A stretch of DNA of 52,675 bases from contig JBBHKE010000294.1 of NCBI GenBank assembly GCA_037447655.1, positions 230,506 through 283,180 of the forward strand. Direction: 5' to 3'. Shown here one piece after another: positions 12,769 through 23,985 of the stretch. Both the position numbers and the translations under genes were made by a program. The stretch is from Zygnema cylindricum (Eukaryota > Streptophyta > Zygnematophyceae > Zygnematales > Zygnemataceae). Below the pieces are notes generated by a model. It was given only the letters and a program-made list of their open reading frames with translations, searched no databases and had not been told where the DNA came from. The stretch's first letter is position 1; each line of letters begins with the position of its first letter.

Positions 12769-12831
12769 GAGGTTAGGGTGGAGAGAGAGGCTTACATGGC
12801 GCCTTGTTCGAATATGGACCTGATTTCAGTC

Positions 12832-12873
<42 letters not shown>

Positions 12874-12931
12874 TAGGGTGGAGAGAGAGGCTTACATGGC
12901 GCCTTGTTCGAATATGGACCTGATTTCAGTC

Positions 12932-13004
<73 letters not shown>
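12716..13004. repeat. GA microsatellite with a duplicated 100-bp unit
   Basis: (GA)n runs enclose two copies of one non-repetitive segment containing CTTACATGGCGCCTTGTTCG and GGACCTGATTTCAGTCAT, at about 12771-12833 and 12871-12933, spaced exactly 100 bp apart. The following (GA)n run leads straight into the N gap. The true copy number is therefore uncertain, and more units may be missing from the assembly. Confidence 0.9.
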
Positions 13005-13014
13005 NNNNNNNNNN
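13005..13014. other. Assembly gap (10 N)
   Basis: Ten Ns sit between a GA run on the left and a CT run on the right. The abrupt change of strand bias across the gap suggests a collapsed or misjoined microsatellite rather than a true 10-bp unknown. Confidence 0.95.
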
Positions 13015-13490
13015 CCTTCCTCTCTCCTCACTCCCTCTCTCTCTCTCTCTCTCGTCCCTTTTGCCTCCCTCCTTTTCTCTCCTTGTCTCTCGCGCTCTCT
13101 CACTTCCTCCCGCCTCTTTTCCTCCCTCCGTTTTCCCTGCTCTCTCTCTCTCTCTCTCCCTCACTCCTCTCTCCTTCCCACTCCCCTCTCCCTCCCTCCC
13201 TCCCTCCCTCCCTCTTCCCTCTCTCCTCTTCCCTCTTTCCCTCTCCCTATGTCTCCCTCTCCCTTCCTCTCTCCATATCTCTCCCACTCCCTCTCAATCT
13301 CCATCTTCCCCCCGCTCCCTCGCTTTGTCTCCTGGCTGCTCTCCCTCCTTCTCTCCCCCTCTCTCCTTCTCTCCCTCTCCCTCTATCTTTCTATCTGTCC
13401 CTCCCTCTCTTCCCCTCCCTCTCTGTCTCCCCCTCCCTCTCCCTCTCTCCCTCTCTCTCTCTCCTTCTCTCCCTCTCTCCTTCTCCAAGA
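13015..13490. repeat. CT-rich microsatellite tract upstream of frataxin
   Basis: About 475 bp of CTCTCCCTCC-type sequence. It ends roughly 150 bp before the first supported frataxin codons, so it is probably promoter or 5' UTR DNA. Long Ser/Leu/Pro open frames here are artefacts. Confidence 0.93.
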
Positions 13491-13637
13491 ACATTCTATT
13501 TTCCTTCCTCCTATCCCATCAATGTTCCATGGCTGGTGCCCAGGACAATACTACAGAGCCTCGGGAGGTCCTCCATTGTACTATCTTCACATGGAAACTC
13601 TGTTATATCCTCCTCTTCTCTCCAAAATCCGGACAGT

Positions 13638-15961
13638 CAGGGCAAGCTTACAACAAATAGTTCTTTGCAACAGTTTAGTTTTGTAAAAAAAAGTACATAT
13701 TTTGGAGCTACTGTTGGTCGTACTTTCCGATGTTATGTAAAGTCGAGTCCGATATCTCCTTTGAGATCTTCGATTGTTTTGAAAAAAAGTTACAGTGTGG
13801 ACAGTTTGGCGGAAGGACCTGTGGCTATCGACTATCGGTGTGTTTCTGACCATCTTTTTCTCATTCGCTTGTTTGTTTTACTTCTTGTTTTTGGCTTGTA
13901 AAAGTCTTTTTTTTCAACTTTTTTTTGATAAGGAAGGAAACCTTGAAAGCCGATTTTGCGAGGTAATGTGATGTCGGAGGCAATTTTAAACTCTTTTAAT
14001 TTTTTGAGAGGAGGGAAGGGATGGTGGGACAGATCTCTTTTAGGAGAAGAGGAGTTTCACCATTTGTCTGACGATATTTTGTTGCATCTTCTCGAAAGAC
14101 TCGATGTGAGATTTGAAGAATCGATTTGATTGCGGTCCATGTTCCATGTTCTGTTTTCTGTTCTTTCAGTTTTCCGTTGAACTGACAGTCAATTAGTTGT
14201 GGTATCCGGCTTATATTTTGAAGAAAGTGTCAGAGGACTCCCATAGACAATCGGAAAGAATTGAATGTTGACTGACCAAATGAAATTTGAGCTTCTTAAA
14301 AAAGTCTTTTCTACGTGGGATGTTCATTTTGACTATTTGATTTTCTGTGTCAATCTTATATTAAGCTTTTTTATGACATGCATTCTCGAATCGCTGTTAT
14401 GTTTATCCGCTTTGTACTGTTTCTACCTTTCTGTGCAGGACGGTTATGTTTTAGAAATTATCCAATGTTGTTTTTTCAGTCAACTGCTTGCTTTCTGTTA
14501 GGACCTAACGTTGATTTTCATATTGGTCTTTCTTCTCTCATCTCATCTCATTTTTCCCACTTTTTCTTTCCTTCTTCTCATTTTCACCACTTTCCTTACT
14601 TATCATTTAAACCACTTTCCGTACTTCTTCTCATTTTAATCACTTTTCTTTATTTCCGGATTGTGGGGTGGTTTCAGGAACTTGGAGAAGATTTGCAATT
14701 GGAAGGTTTTGATGCCGATTATTCGGTATGTTTTTTTAACCTTTGGGTCCAAAAGAGTCATTTAAAGTCCGTAAACGTTTTACACGATAAATTTTGGGGC
14801 AGGTTGACTTTCATTTTTTCTGACAGGTACTCTTTGGTTTATTTTTTTCGTGTTTTCTTTTTCTTTTTTTTTTTTTTCTTTTGGGCAGCAAGGAGTATTG
14901 ACTGTAAAGTTGGGCAGTTTAGGAACTTATGTTTTGAACAAACAGACTCCCAATCGCCAAATTTGGCTATCTTCTCCGATAAGGTAAGTCTTTAATATTG
15001 ACTACTGTTAAATATTTAAATCTGAGGTTTTTATCTCCAAGGAACGTCTTATTCCCTTATTGTAAGCCCTTAATATTGCAACTTCAGACGTGTTAATCCC
15101 TCTTATTGTAATCCTTTAATGTTATAAATTTGAGGTTCTTATTTCCAAGGTACAAATTATTCCCTCTTATTGAAAATAAAGGTTTGTGACTCATCAGTAT
15201 TTGCACTCATCTCTAAACAATTTAACCAAATATATAAACCTTCAAAATCCCTGAAAACCTTTTAAAACCTTAAAAAATTATGATAATCCTACATAATTAC
15301 ATAGTGAAATTTGGTTATGGCTGTTTCTAGAAACGAAAAAAAAAGAAAAAGGGGAAATCGAAAATGAAATATGTGACACGAGATGATGCAAACAAAAATA
15401 AAAAACACTTTGAATAGAAAGGACGAATGAAAATGATAAACTAGACAAACAAAAAAAGACGTCAATTTTTCAACAATACAACCACATGTAGGAAACTGGT
15501 CTTGGCTGTTTGCATATTGTGGCCAATATGGCTTCCTCGATCGAATGTTTTTAACTCACTCGTTTTTTTTAATTGATTTTTTTTTTAACTGAAATGTTTA
15601 TTTTGACTAAATCATTTCTTTTGAATTGCGTGTTTTTACTTAATTGTTCACTTTAATCGAATAGTTTCTTCTAACTAACTACTCTGTTTCAACTGACTAG
15701 TTTGTTGTAACTGATTTAGTCTGTTTTAACTGAATAGTTTGCTCCAACTAAACCGTCCGTTGTAACTGAATCGTTTGTTTTAATGGTTTTTTCCGGTTTG
15801 TTTGTTCTTTTTGGTCTTTCAGTGGTCCTGCCCGATTTGATTGGTCGACTGATACCAAAAAATGGGTTTATAGAAGAACACACCAAGAGCTTTTGGAATT
15901 GTTAAACAAAGAGTTTACCGAATTGCTCAAGACTGCTGTCGACTTTCAGCAAAACTCTTGA
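13638..15961 (+). CDS. FH: Frataxin, mitochondrial (5' end unresolved)
   Basis: Mitochondrial matrix protein that stimulates Fe-S cluster assembly on the ISCU/NFS1 complex. Coding exons: end of the first at 13837 (donor GTGTGT), then 14033-14105, 14678-14725, 14889-14983 and 15823-15961; all borders are GT-AG and all phases agree. The N-terminal exon reads a Ser/Lys/Arg-rich, transit-peptide-like stretch and GPVAIDYR. This joins [16 protein letters not shown] (helix 1, acidic iron-binding ridge), then [13 protein letters not shown], then [20 protein letters not shown] and NRQIWLSSP on the beta sheet. FDW and WVYRRT follow, then the C-terminal helix ending DFQQNS. In the frame used I find no ATG between the CT tract and the coding part, so the start codon is in an unseen 5' exon or affected by a sequence error; the listed start is only the region of first support. 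Family identity is certain. Confidence 0.94.
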
Positions 15962-17940
15962 AAGTGTTTTTGAAAGAGTTTTTGAAACGGTATTGTAAAA
16001 ATTTCATTTTTTGAAGGCAATAAATATTCGCATGAATAATAAGAAGAGCAAGTTTGGAGGGATGGTGGGACGATGGTAAGTAAAGTTGTCGAAAATGGAA
16101 ATTGCAATAATGAATAATTGAATTATGTGAGTTGAGAGGTTGGGGATTACCTATTTATTCAGTACTGTTACTTAACTCTTAATCCAAACTTGTCGTGTTT
16201 TGTTAACTCCAGTTCAAATCGGAGTATAATGTCTTTTTCTCCACAGAAAAAAAAGAGAAAAGAAAAGAAAAAAAGAAAATGTCAAGTGTTGCCTATGGAT
16301 AAAATCGTCAAAATTTCCCTTACTGCGAATTTCACAGAGATAAAAAACCGTCAAAATCCGTATTTAGCGTGCTCTATCCCGGTTCGTCACTTCCTTTATG
16401 GGCACTTTTGGTACCACTTCTCCTCAAGACAAAGTCAGTCTAAATTTATTATTGCTTCATAACTTTTTTATACCAACGAGACCAGAACCCCAAGAATTCA
16501 CACAATCTGGATACTTTGACCTTTCACACAGACAGTTTTCATGTAGGAAGTTATATTTGTGGTTCGACCATTCTTACGTGTCTTTGGTCTAGTAATATTA
16601 GTATTGGAGGGGGCATATTCAGTTCCATTGTTTTGGTAGAAAATTGTTGTTCTGTCATATTTGTTGATAACCTGAAAAGTAGCCTTTGTCCAATATAACC
16701 TTGTATCTCTCCATAGTCAAGCCCAATTTTGTCAAGAAAAACTATCAAACAGGTTAGTTATTGATAAAAAGTGTGGATATATGTCATTGCTAATTGCCAT
16801 AGCAAGTTATTGTCAACGGCTTTGTCATCATTGACATGGTTATCATTGCCATTGTCATTGTCTTTGTCCTTAACAGGCATGACTATCGCTATAAATATCA
16901 CTACCGATGTCACTATTGCCAGTGCTGTTTCACTATCTCTGTCACTATCATTGTCACTTTTGCAATCACCGTCGTTATCACTACTATTACCACTATCACC
17001 GTTTTGATAAGGTTGTTGCCATCATTCGGTCCGAAGTTCTCGAGGTGCTTTCTTTTCTTCACGCGCCCATTTCCTCTCCGGCCCGGGCCTTGGTTTTATA
17101 GCTTGGTTATTGGCTACAGCTATTCTCTCCACTCTTTGTTTCACGACCACTCGGTTCACCATTGTAGCTAAGGCTTGGTTTCCTTCATTCGCCTCTACTC
17201 GTTTGCTAGTGTGACCCTGTATTTCAGCCTGATGACCACTATTTGTGACACTGTTGCTACTATTGCTTTCGAGTGAGGCTGATGTTTTTGTAGGGGGGTT
17301 TCACATATATTCCACGGCAGATTGATATTGTTTGCTCAATGGTGCCAATCAAGTTTTTGTTACTCTTTTGGCGTTGAATTCTGCCTAGAATAAACACATT
17401 GGGAGGCTCAAACAAATTAAAAAACTTTCAAGTCTCTAATTGTACTGCCTTTGTCTGGTGTGTTATGGACTATCACATATCTTTTTTTCGGCTTCGAACA
17501 CGAATTGACCATATAGGTCCCTTTCAAGGCCGGATAAGTGTTATTAACATTAATCGCCATGCACATTGTGTTTCTTGCCTTTCTTATTGAAATCAATCCT
17601 CAATTGGAGTTGATATGTAATTCAAACCAATGATTGGTTTATGACTCTAAAGAAACAAGAGATCCATTCCTTACCGTCGCTCTCCTTGGTTTTTATTGTC
17701 CTGTTAGTTTTTCGGTTTCGGCCATGCCACCCCTTTTGTACCCCCGGACTCAGATGGTTTACCATCGTGCTTTTTAATTTATCCTGCATCTTTTAATAGG
17801 AGTGTTCGTTTGCCATAGAGCAAAAAAAATGTAAAAAAGTGTGGACTGAGTACCTAAAATTAAAATCTAGACGAGTCCACAAAGCTCATTTTAAAATTGA
17901 CTTCATAATTCCACAACTGTCTAATTACTTGACGTGTGAC
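15962..17940. other. Intergenic; degenerate CATTGTCATTGTC repeat
   Basis: Downstream of frataxin. At about 16830-16990 there is a short-period repeat of CATTGTCATTGTC/TATCACTATTAC type that yields spurious frames in all registers. The rest is AT-rich with no recognised gene. Confidence 0.5.
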
Positions 17941-18442
17941 TACACCGCGAATCGTAATTAGCGTTATGTACGCTAATTCCGTCAACCCAAATTTTGATTC
18001 TATCACCCTAAATAGAGTACATAATTCTAAATTATACTTTACATTATTTAAGGTACTTTTTGAATCAGCGTTAACAACTCTAATATAGTGTCGTTTTAAT
18101 AGTGTGGCATACGGTCGTTGTCGTGCAAAATTGTATTTATTAACTAAAAAAGTACAAAAAATGATGTAATATTGGCCGTTATCATGTAACTGCGTTTTTA
18201 CAAACCGCGTAGTGCAAACGTCATAATGACGTGAAACTGTACGTTTTGTCAGATTATGTATGTGTAACTAGTTTACAGTAAAGATATTAGCACGGATGAT
18301 TAGTACGGAAAGAAACCCAAATTAGAGTTGTTGATAAATTAGAGTAAAATCTGTTTTTGAAAAAAAATGATCACACAAATTAGAGTTAATAACTCTAATT
18401 TTTTTTTTTCATTTTTTCACTCTAATTACGATTCGCGGTGTA
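17941..18442. mobile_element. TACACCG-ended non-autonomous element, long subfamily
   Basis: A 502-bp element from TACACCGCGAATCGTAATTA to TAATTACGATTCGCGGTGTA, with inverted ends of about 20 bp perfect and a longer imperfect inverted pairing. The interior differs from the palindromic 220-bp copies. It includes CAAACCGCGTAGTGCAAACG and CATAATGACGTGAAACTGTA, segments found in reverse at about 32820-32900. No protein is encoded. Confidence 0.85.
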
Positions 18443-18647
18443 GTATTTAGAAGTCTTCTACTTCATAAACATAAAAACCACATGATATGAAATCTACCAT
18501 TCCGAAAATTTTATTTTTGTGCACTTAGTCTTTAGTGCGCTTGCTGATGCGGTAGGAAGAGTATGTCCCACCCTTCTTTTTTTTTTTGGCTGACCATTGT
18601 TAAACTTTCTTTGTATAATGACCATAAGTATTGTAGAACCTAAATAG

Positions 18648-19933
18648 TAGTGTTGGGTATCGAGGACCATTTGCCGATATTCGATATATATCGAATTTCG
18701 GGTACCCGATAATCGATACATCGAATTTCAAATCATCGCGATATATCGCCGATATATTGCCGATATATTGTATCGCCGATATATCGAAGCTTCTTAAAAA
18801 AAAAAAATCTTACTAGTCAATTCTCGGAAGAAGAGAAGGACAGCTGTCAAAGTGGTGGAGGATGTTTTTTTTTTTTTCACAGAAACTGCGAATCGGAAAC
18901 TGTAAATGGATTAATTGAGAACCTAATTAATTGAGAATTGATTAGCTGCAGCTGCTAGAACTACGTGCCGCTGCAGCCAGAACTAGTGCTACTGCAGATG
19001 CTAGTAGATGCTAGTACTAGCTACTGCTGCTGCCAGTACTACTAGCTGCTGGCAGTGCTACTGCAGCAGGTAGTACTAGCTACTGCTACTCCAATTAATA
19101 AAAATAAGAATAAGATTTTACAATTTGTATACTTCAAAAAATAATTAATAATAATAAGAATAAAAGTTCACATTTTATACACTTTAAGAAATAATAAACA
19201 AAAATAATAATTAAAACTCACATTTTGTACACTTCAAAAAATGATTAATAAAAATAAGAATAAAATATCACATTTTATACACTTCAAAAAATAATTAATA
19301 ATAATAAGAATAAAAGTTCACATTTTATACACTTTAAAAAATAATAAATAAAAATAATAATTAAAACTCACATTTTGTACACTTCAAAAAATGATTAATA
19401 AAAATAAGAATAAAATATCACATTTTATACACTTCATAAAATATTGAATAAAAATAATAATAAGAATTCTCATTTTGTACACTTAAAAAAATTAATAAAT
19501 AAAAATAATAATAAAAATTCATGCCTGAAACGAACAGTATGCAATTTTTTTTTTCATATCATATTTTGACTAAATTAGTGTGGGTTTTAAGTTTTCATAT
19601 GTGAAGTTCTGTACCGTAGTACGTACTAAATAAGTAGCTATATGAATTACTATTACAGTATAGTACTTTTTCGTCGGTTACATTTTGCGGCGTTACCTTT
19701 TAAGTCACGGAACGAAAATCACGTCGTACGTCGCGTTTCAGAAAAATTGTCGTTATCGCTAAAACAACATATTAAATAAAAAAAATATTTTATAAAATAC
19801 AATATATCGCGATATATATCGCGATAATTTATGTTGGTCGCAGTACGATATATCGAGGACTTTCCTCGATCGATATTCGATATATTGAATATCGAAATTA
19901 TCACGATATGAAACTACCCGATACCCAACACTA
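18648..19933. mobile_element. hAT-like non-autonomous element, 8-bp TSD CTAAATAG
   Basis: A 1286-bp element whose ends are TAGTGTTGGGTATCG and its reverse complement CGATACCCAACACTA. It is flanked by a perfect 8-bp direct repeat, CTAAATAG, at 18640-18647 and 19934-19941. An 8-bp duplication and a CAGTG-like end are typical of hAT transposons. Subterminal DNA is full of TATATCG/CGATATA motifs, plausible transposase-binding sites. The interior holds CTGCTG/GCAGCAG inverted patches (about 18945-19085) and an array of about 60-bp AT-rich units (19095-19520). No transposase is encoded. A shorter relative lies at 36476-37076. Confidence 0.92.
19095..19520. repeat. Tandem array of about 60-bp AT-rich units inside the hAT-like element
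   Basis: About seven units, each with AATAATAAGAATAAAA and TTCACATTTTATACACTT. Alternate units match best, which points to a higher-order unit of about 120 bp. The related element at 36476 lacks the array, so the expansion happened within this copy or its lineage. Confidence 0.85.
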
Positions 19934-20019
19934 CTAAATAGGAGGTCTCTACGGTTTCTAGGATGACACGGCAAACGGCAGAAAAGAATCACTTCCAATC
20001 AAAAGGAAAAATGAGGTGC

Positions 20020-20250
20020 AGATATACTCCTATTCAAGCATAATGACATCAACATGTGACAGGTATACACCTCAAGCTGACATCAGTACATGACACGTGT
20101 ACTCCTAGTCATGCATGCAGACACATATACTCCTAGTCAGGCATGCTGACATCAGCACGTGACACATAAACTATTCAAACATGCTAGTATCGGCATGTGA
20201 CACATACTCCTAATCAAACATGTTGACATCACCATATGACACATTACCAT
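20020..20250. repeat. Minisatellite, about 40-bp unit
   Basis: Five to six degenerate units containing ACTCCTAGTCATGCATGC, GACATCA and CATGTGACAC. Unit length is about 36-42 bp and the copies differ by several substitutions. Non-coding. Confidence 0.8.
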
Positions 20251-20280
20251 GATCGCCATCCATGACAGATAGAGCGAGAG

Positions 20281-20345
20281 CAGTATTGGAGGTGGATTGG
20301 CGGAAGCCATGAAATTATACACAAGAGAAAGATCAATGCATTGGA
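20281..20345 (-). mobile_element. Inverted fragment of the copia LTR/leader junction
   Basis: The reverse complement of about 26510-26578: the last 35 bp of the LTR homology block followed by the sequence that starts the gag leader (CCACCTCCAATA). The match stops sharply on both sides. It is a small remnant of a second, oppositely oriented copy of the same retrotransposon family, about 750 bp from the main element. Confidence 0.8.
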
Positions 20346-20775
20346 TCCCAGCTCAGATGTTACGTTGGTGGGTCCAATTTTATATAGGTTTTAGTGTGGA
20401 TTCTACCACAATTCCGGGTATCGATCAGCACGTTTCACGTGCGTCAACAAGCAGCACCACGAGAACATCCTAAAGTAGGACTTATGTTAGAACAACATCC
20501 AATGGCGGTGGAGAATAAGACAAGGAATAAGAATGAAAAGGTTGAGGTTGGACGAAATGTTGCTCTTTCCTCAACATTCGAGAGCGCGGGAAAAAACAAT
20601 AGAGGGAGGGGGAAAAGAGGAGAGGGAGGGAGATGGAGAGGGAGGGGGGAAAAAGGAGACGGAGGGAAGGAGAGGAAAAGAGAGACACGCCATCGCCATC
20701 CTGATCTAGAAACAGAAAAATATCATAATCTGTATCACAATTCACCATCGGAATCACGAGCACAGCTAGTACCTA

Positions 20776-21080
20776 GTCATTGAGAATTTACATTTCTAGG
20801 CTTTAGTCAATAAATTACAGTCGTTAGGTTTTTAGTCAATAGGTTGTAGTCATTAGGTTACAGTCATTAGGTTGTAGTGAATAGGTTATAGTAGTTGAGC
20901 AACTGTAACTGCAGCTGCAGCTGCTTTTGCTTTTTTCCCAACCCGACGTTTCCCTCCTTCTTGCCCTCCTACTTTTCCCATGCGCACAGTTTTAGTTGCA
21001 GCAAGACCCTGCTGCTTCTGAACCCTTCGAGGCTGCACCCTGCTGATTCTGAACCCTTCGAGGCTGGAACTGGCGTTGCT
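20776..21080. repeat. Short tandem repeats left of the copia element
   Basis: About 15-bp units of TAGTCAATAGGTTG/CAGTCATTAGGTTA at 20776-20900, then a duplicated segment containing CTGAACCCTTCGAGGCTG at about 21015-21068. No gene is supported; the open frames crossing it are low in complexity. Confidence 0.7.
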
Positions 21081-21101
21081 CTAGTGGATCTCTGTGGCTT
21101 C

Positions 21102-21520
21102 TGTTAAGGGACATTTAGCGTCAGGTTATTTTTGTCTTGTCCGTACTTTTTCTTCCGTCGGTCAAGTCTTGTTGACCGTCTTATCCGGACGTCTCACTTT
21201 TAGTCCTATCCGTACTTCCATACGTCGGTCCAATCATTTGTACTTTTTCGTTACATACGTCGGTCTAGTCTTTTTACGTAGAAGTCCTTTGACTGTCGGT
21301 CCATTCTTTTGGGCGACGGTCCAGTCTTTTGTCTTCCATACATTTGTTAGAATCTAGGCTAGGATTCCCTTGTTACAGCGCACCATAGAGCGCTTAGACT
21401 CCATAGTAATAAGCATTCTATATTTTGTACATAAGTGACTCCTCTCACTTAATGAAATTATCCCAAATACAAATCAATTCCTCTCTCCAATGCATTGATC
21501 TTTCTCTTGGGTACAATTTC
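21102..21520 (+). repeat. Copia 5' LTR
   Basis: A 419-bp block beginning TGTTAAGGGACATTTAGCG and matched by 26125-26543 with about five substitutions by eye (near 99% identity). It contains repeated CGTCGGTC units that may act as enhancer-like repeats. The precise 3' end is uncertain because the 3' copy is also followed by leader sequence; I see no classical tRNA-iMet primer site after either copy. Confidence 0.9.
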
Positions 21521-21525
21521 CACCT

Positions 21526-22727
21526 CCAATAGGTTATGGGCCTAGCCATGCCACTTCTAATAGTATCCAGAAGTTTGATGGCCAAAACTTTTATGATTGG
21601 TCATTTTCAGCCATGCATTTTTTCAAACACGAGAAGATTTGGGACCATATTATAAGACTTTCAAAACCTCCTATCCTTTCCTCTACTAATACACCAGCAG
21701 AAAAAGCTACCAAAGAGTTGGCGATAGCTACATGGAAACAAAAGGATGCACACGCTCGTCTAGTGATGTCACTTACTACCGAGCGCACTCGCCTTATTCG
21801 CGGCGCCTCCTCTTCCGCCGAGGCTTGGACTCGCCTTCAAGCAGCTTACATTCAAACCGGATGGGCCGCTCGCCGAATTCAAAAACGAGCGTTTTTTAAC
21901 TCCATGAAAAAGCCGTCGGAATCTATGCAGGATTGGATTGGCACAGTTGAATTGTCGGCCGGAAAATGCACCATGGTAGGCGTGCATCTTTCCGACGAGG
22001 ACCTCTCTTCAACCCTTTTGGGGGGACTCCCTGAAACCTTTTCCCCTTTCATTTCCTCGTTTGACAATCTAGACCAATCCATTCCCTTTCACTTACTTAG
22101 TAGCAAACTTTTGCATGAAGAGACAAAACTTCTCTATTTTTCTGCTCCAAATCTCTCTAATGCAAATGCCTTTATTGCCGAAAATCAGAAGACTAACTCT
22201 GGGGGGTGCAGCGTTTGTTTTGCGCCTACTACAAAACAAAAGGACATTCCGTTGAAGACTGTCGAAAATTGGCGAGGCGGAAAGCAGCCAAGGCTTCCAA
22301 TCCCCCTAAAACTGGGGGGAATGCCAACGCTGTCCATGTCAACCCACCAGCTCTCCCCACCCCCCCACTCCCTCCACACATTTCTTTACCTCCAAATTTT
22401 CCTTATCCTCACCATTTTTCCCCTTCTCCATCCCTTCCACAATCTTCTAACGCCGCAGCGCACTATGCCTCTTCAAACCCCGTTTACCTCCCTTGGTCCA
22501 CCGCTTTCTCCCCACATTTTCCCTCTAATTATCCCACTCTAGTAGCTTCCCCTTTTGTCCTCCCTCCCTCACCAAAATTTGGATATGGAAATGTTGCCCA
22601 TCATATCCCAAATTCTGTCACTCCGAATACTCAATTTCCACAAAGGTATGTTTTTCTATCTCAAACCCTTGTCGATTGGCTAATAGATTGTCGTGGAAGT
22701 CACCACCTTTCGCCACGATCTGATTAG
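21526..22727 (+). pseudogene. Copia gag and protease remnant
   Basis: The nucleocapsid precursor would bind and package element RNA; the aspartic protease would cleave the polyprotein. The gag frame reads from PPPIGYGPSH through FDGQNFYDW and the conserved EAWTRLQAAY and MQDWIGT regions. Compared with the leader after the 3' LTR, a deletion of about 16 bp removes the expected gag ATG. The frame shifts near a G-run at about 22201-22206. The zinc knuckle then reads C-A-Y-Y-K-T-K-G-H-x4-C, with the second cysteine replaced by tyrosine. The protease site reads WLIDCRGSHH where copia elements have Asp-Ser-Gly-Ala-Ser, and a stop follows at about 22725. These lesions together exclude function. Confidence 0.9.
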
Positions 22728-22729
22728 TT

Positions 22730-23985
22730 CACTCACCTTTTTCCTCTATCATCTCCTATGCAGATTCGTTTAGGCGACGACTTCATTCTGTTGGCTACTC
22801 ATTCTGGCAACGTCAACGTCCCTAATGTGTCTATTCACATTCGGAACGTACTTTTTGTTCCTGGTCTAGCTAGGAATTTATTTTCTGTCAAAGTGAAAAG
22901 CTGAATTTAATAATGATAGAGTAACGTTTTTTTATAGAAAAGACAATAGTACTGTAGGTTTTGGAGTAGAAAGAGATTCTGTGTACGTCCTACAATCCTG
23001 TAGTACGCCAAAGATATTTGCTTTAAGTGCTAGCGTAGAAAGTTTTCCACTTTGGCATTTAAGATATGGTCATTTAAATAGCGAAAGTTTGAGTACTTTG
23101 CCAAATCTTGTAAATAGACTAAATTCATTCTCTAACAAATCTTTGGATTTTTATCACAGTTGTGTGCAAGGAAAAATGTCGCGTCACTCATTTCCCACTA
23201 GCACTACTGTCATCACTGAACCACTTGCACTTGTACATACGGACGTGTGTGGACCCATGCGCACGCGTAGCTAAAGTGGATCACTTTATTTTGTCACTTT
23301 CATTGACCACGCCACTCGTTTTTCACATGTGTATCCAATCTGTCATAAATCTGATGCTTTTGCCCGATTTCAAGAATTTAAGGCGTTGGCAGAAAATTTT
23401 CACAACAAACAAATCAAGGTCTTGCGCAGTGACAACGGTGGCGAATTTTTGTCCAACCAATTTTCTGAATTTCTCATGCAACATGGAATCTCACGTTATT
23501 TAACGGCGCCTCGGACGCCACAACAAAACGCCATTGCAGAAAGGTACAATCGAACATTACATGACATGTCACGCTCTATGCTGTACTTTGCGAATTTGCC
23601 TTATGAATTTTGAGCAGAGGCTGTCATTTGCACAAATTACTTACGCAATCTTAGTCCCACTAACGCTTTACCAAACTCTACTCCAATGGAAGCATGGTCC
23701 TCTGTCAAACCAGATATACGCCACCTTAAAATCTTTGGTTGTGAAGCGTGGTACAAAGACCTCCTCCAATCGGATGGCAAATTGGGCGCTCGCGCATTTC
23801 GTGGCATTTTCGTTGGGTACGCTCCAAATTCGAAAGCGTACCGCATCTGGAGTCCTTCTCAGCATGGCGCCATCACCACCAGAGAAGTAATTTTCAACGA
23901 AACGCCACTATTCCAAACCTTGTCTCGTATGCCCTTCCCTTCCCCTCTTCCCCCATTTTCCGACTTTCCTTCCCTCACCCTCTAT
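22730..23985 (+). pseudogene. Copia integrase remnant
   Basis: Would join element DNA to the host chromosome. Visible are the upstream His-containing segment (FPLWHLRYGHLNSESL), the catalytic core HTDVCGPM, the second Asp in RSDNGGEF and the Glu in NAIAERYNRTLHDMSRSM. The DD(35)E triad is therefore recognisable. The frame is broken by a stop after CGPMRTRS (about 23272), a TGA just after LPYEF (about 23611, where related proteins have Trp) and a shift around 22890. The C-terminal part continues in the frame containing IRHLKIFGCEAW. Confidence 0.92.

Noticed and set aside
12087-13901. Long open frames of Ser, Leu and Pro (plus strand) or Arg, Glu and Gly (minus strand)
   Set aside because: They are translations of CT/GA microsatellites; all three frames are open. 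Only the last part (after about 13638) is real, as the frataxin exon.
20394-20783. A 129-codon plus-strand frame
   Set aside because: Its second half is a GGA/GAGA-rich low-complexity tract giving Arg/Gly/Lys runs, and no domain is visible.
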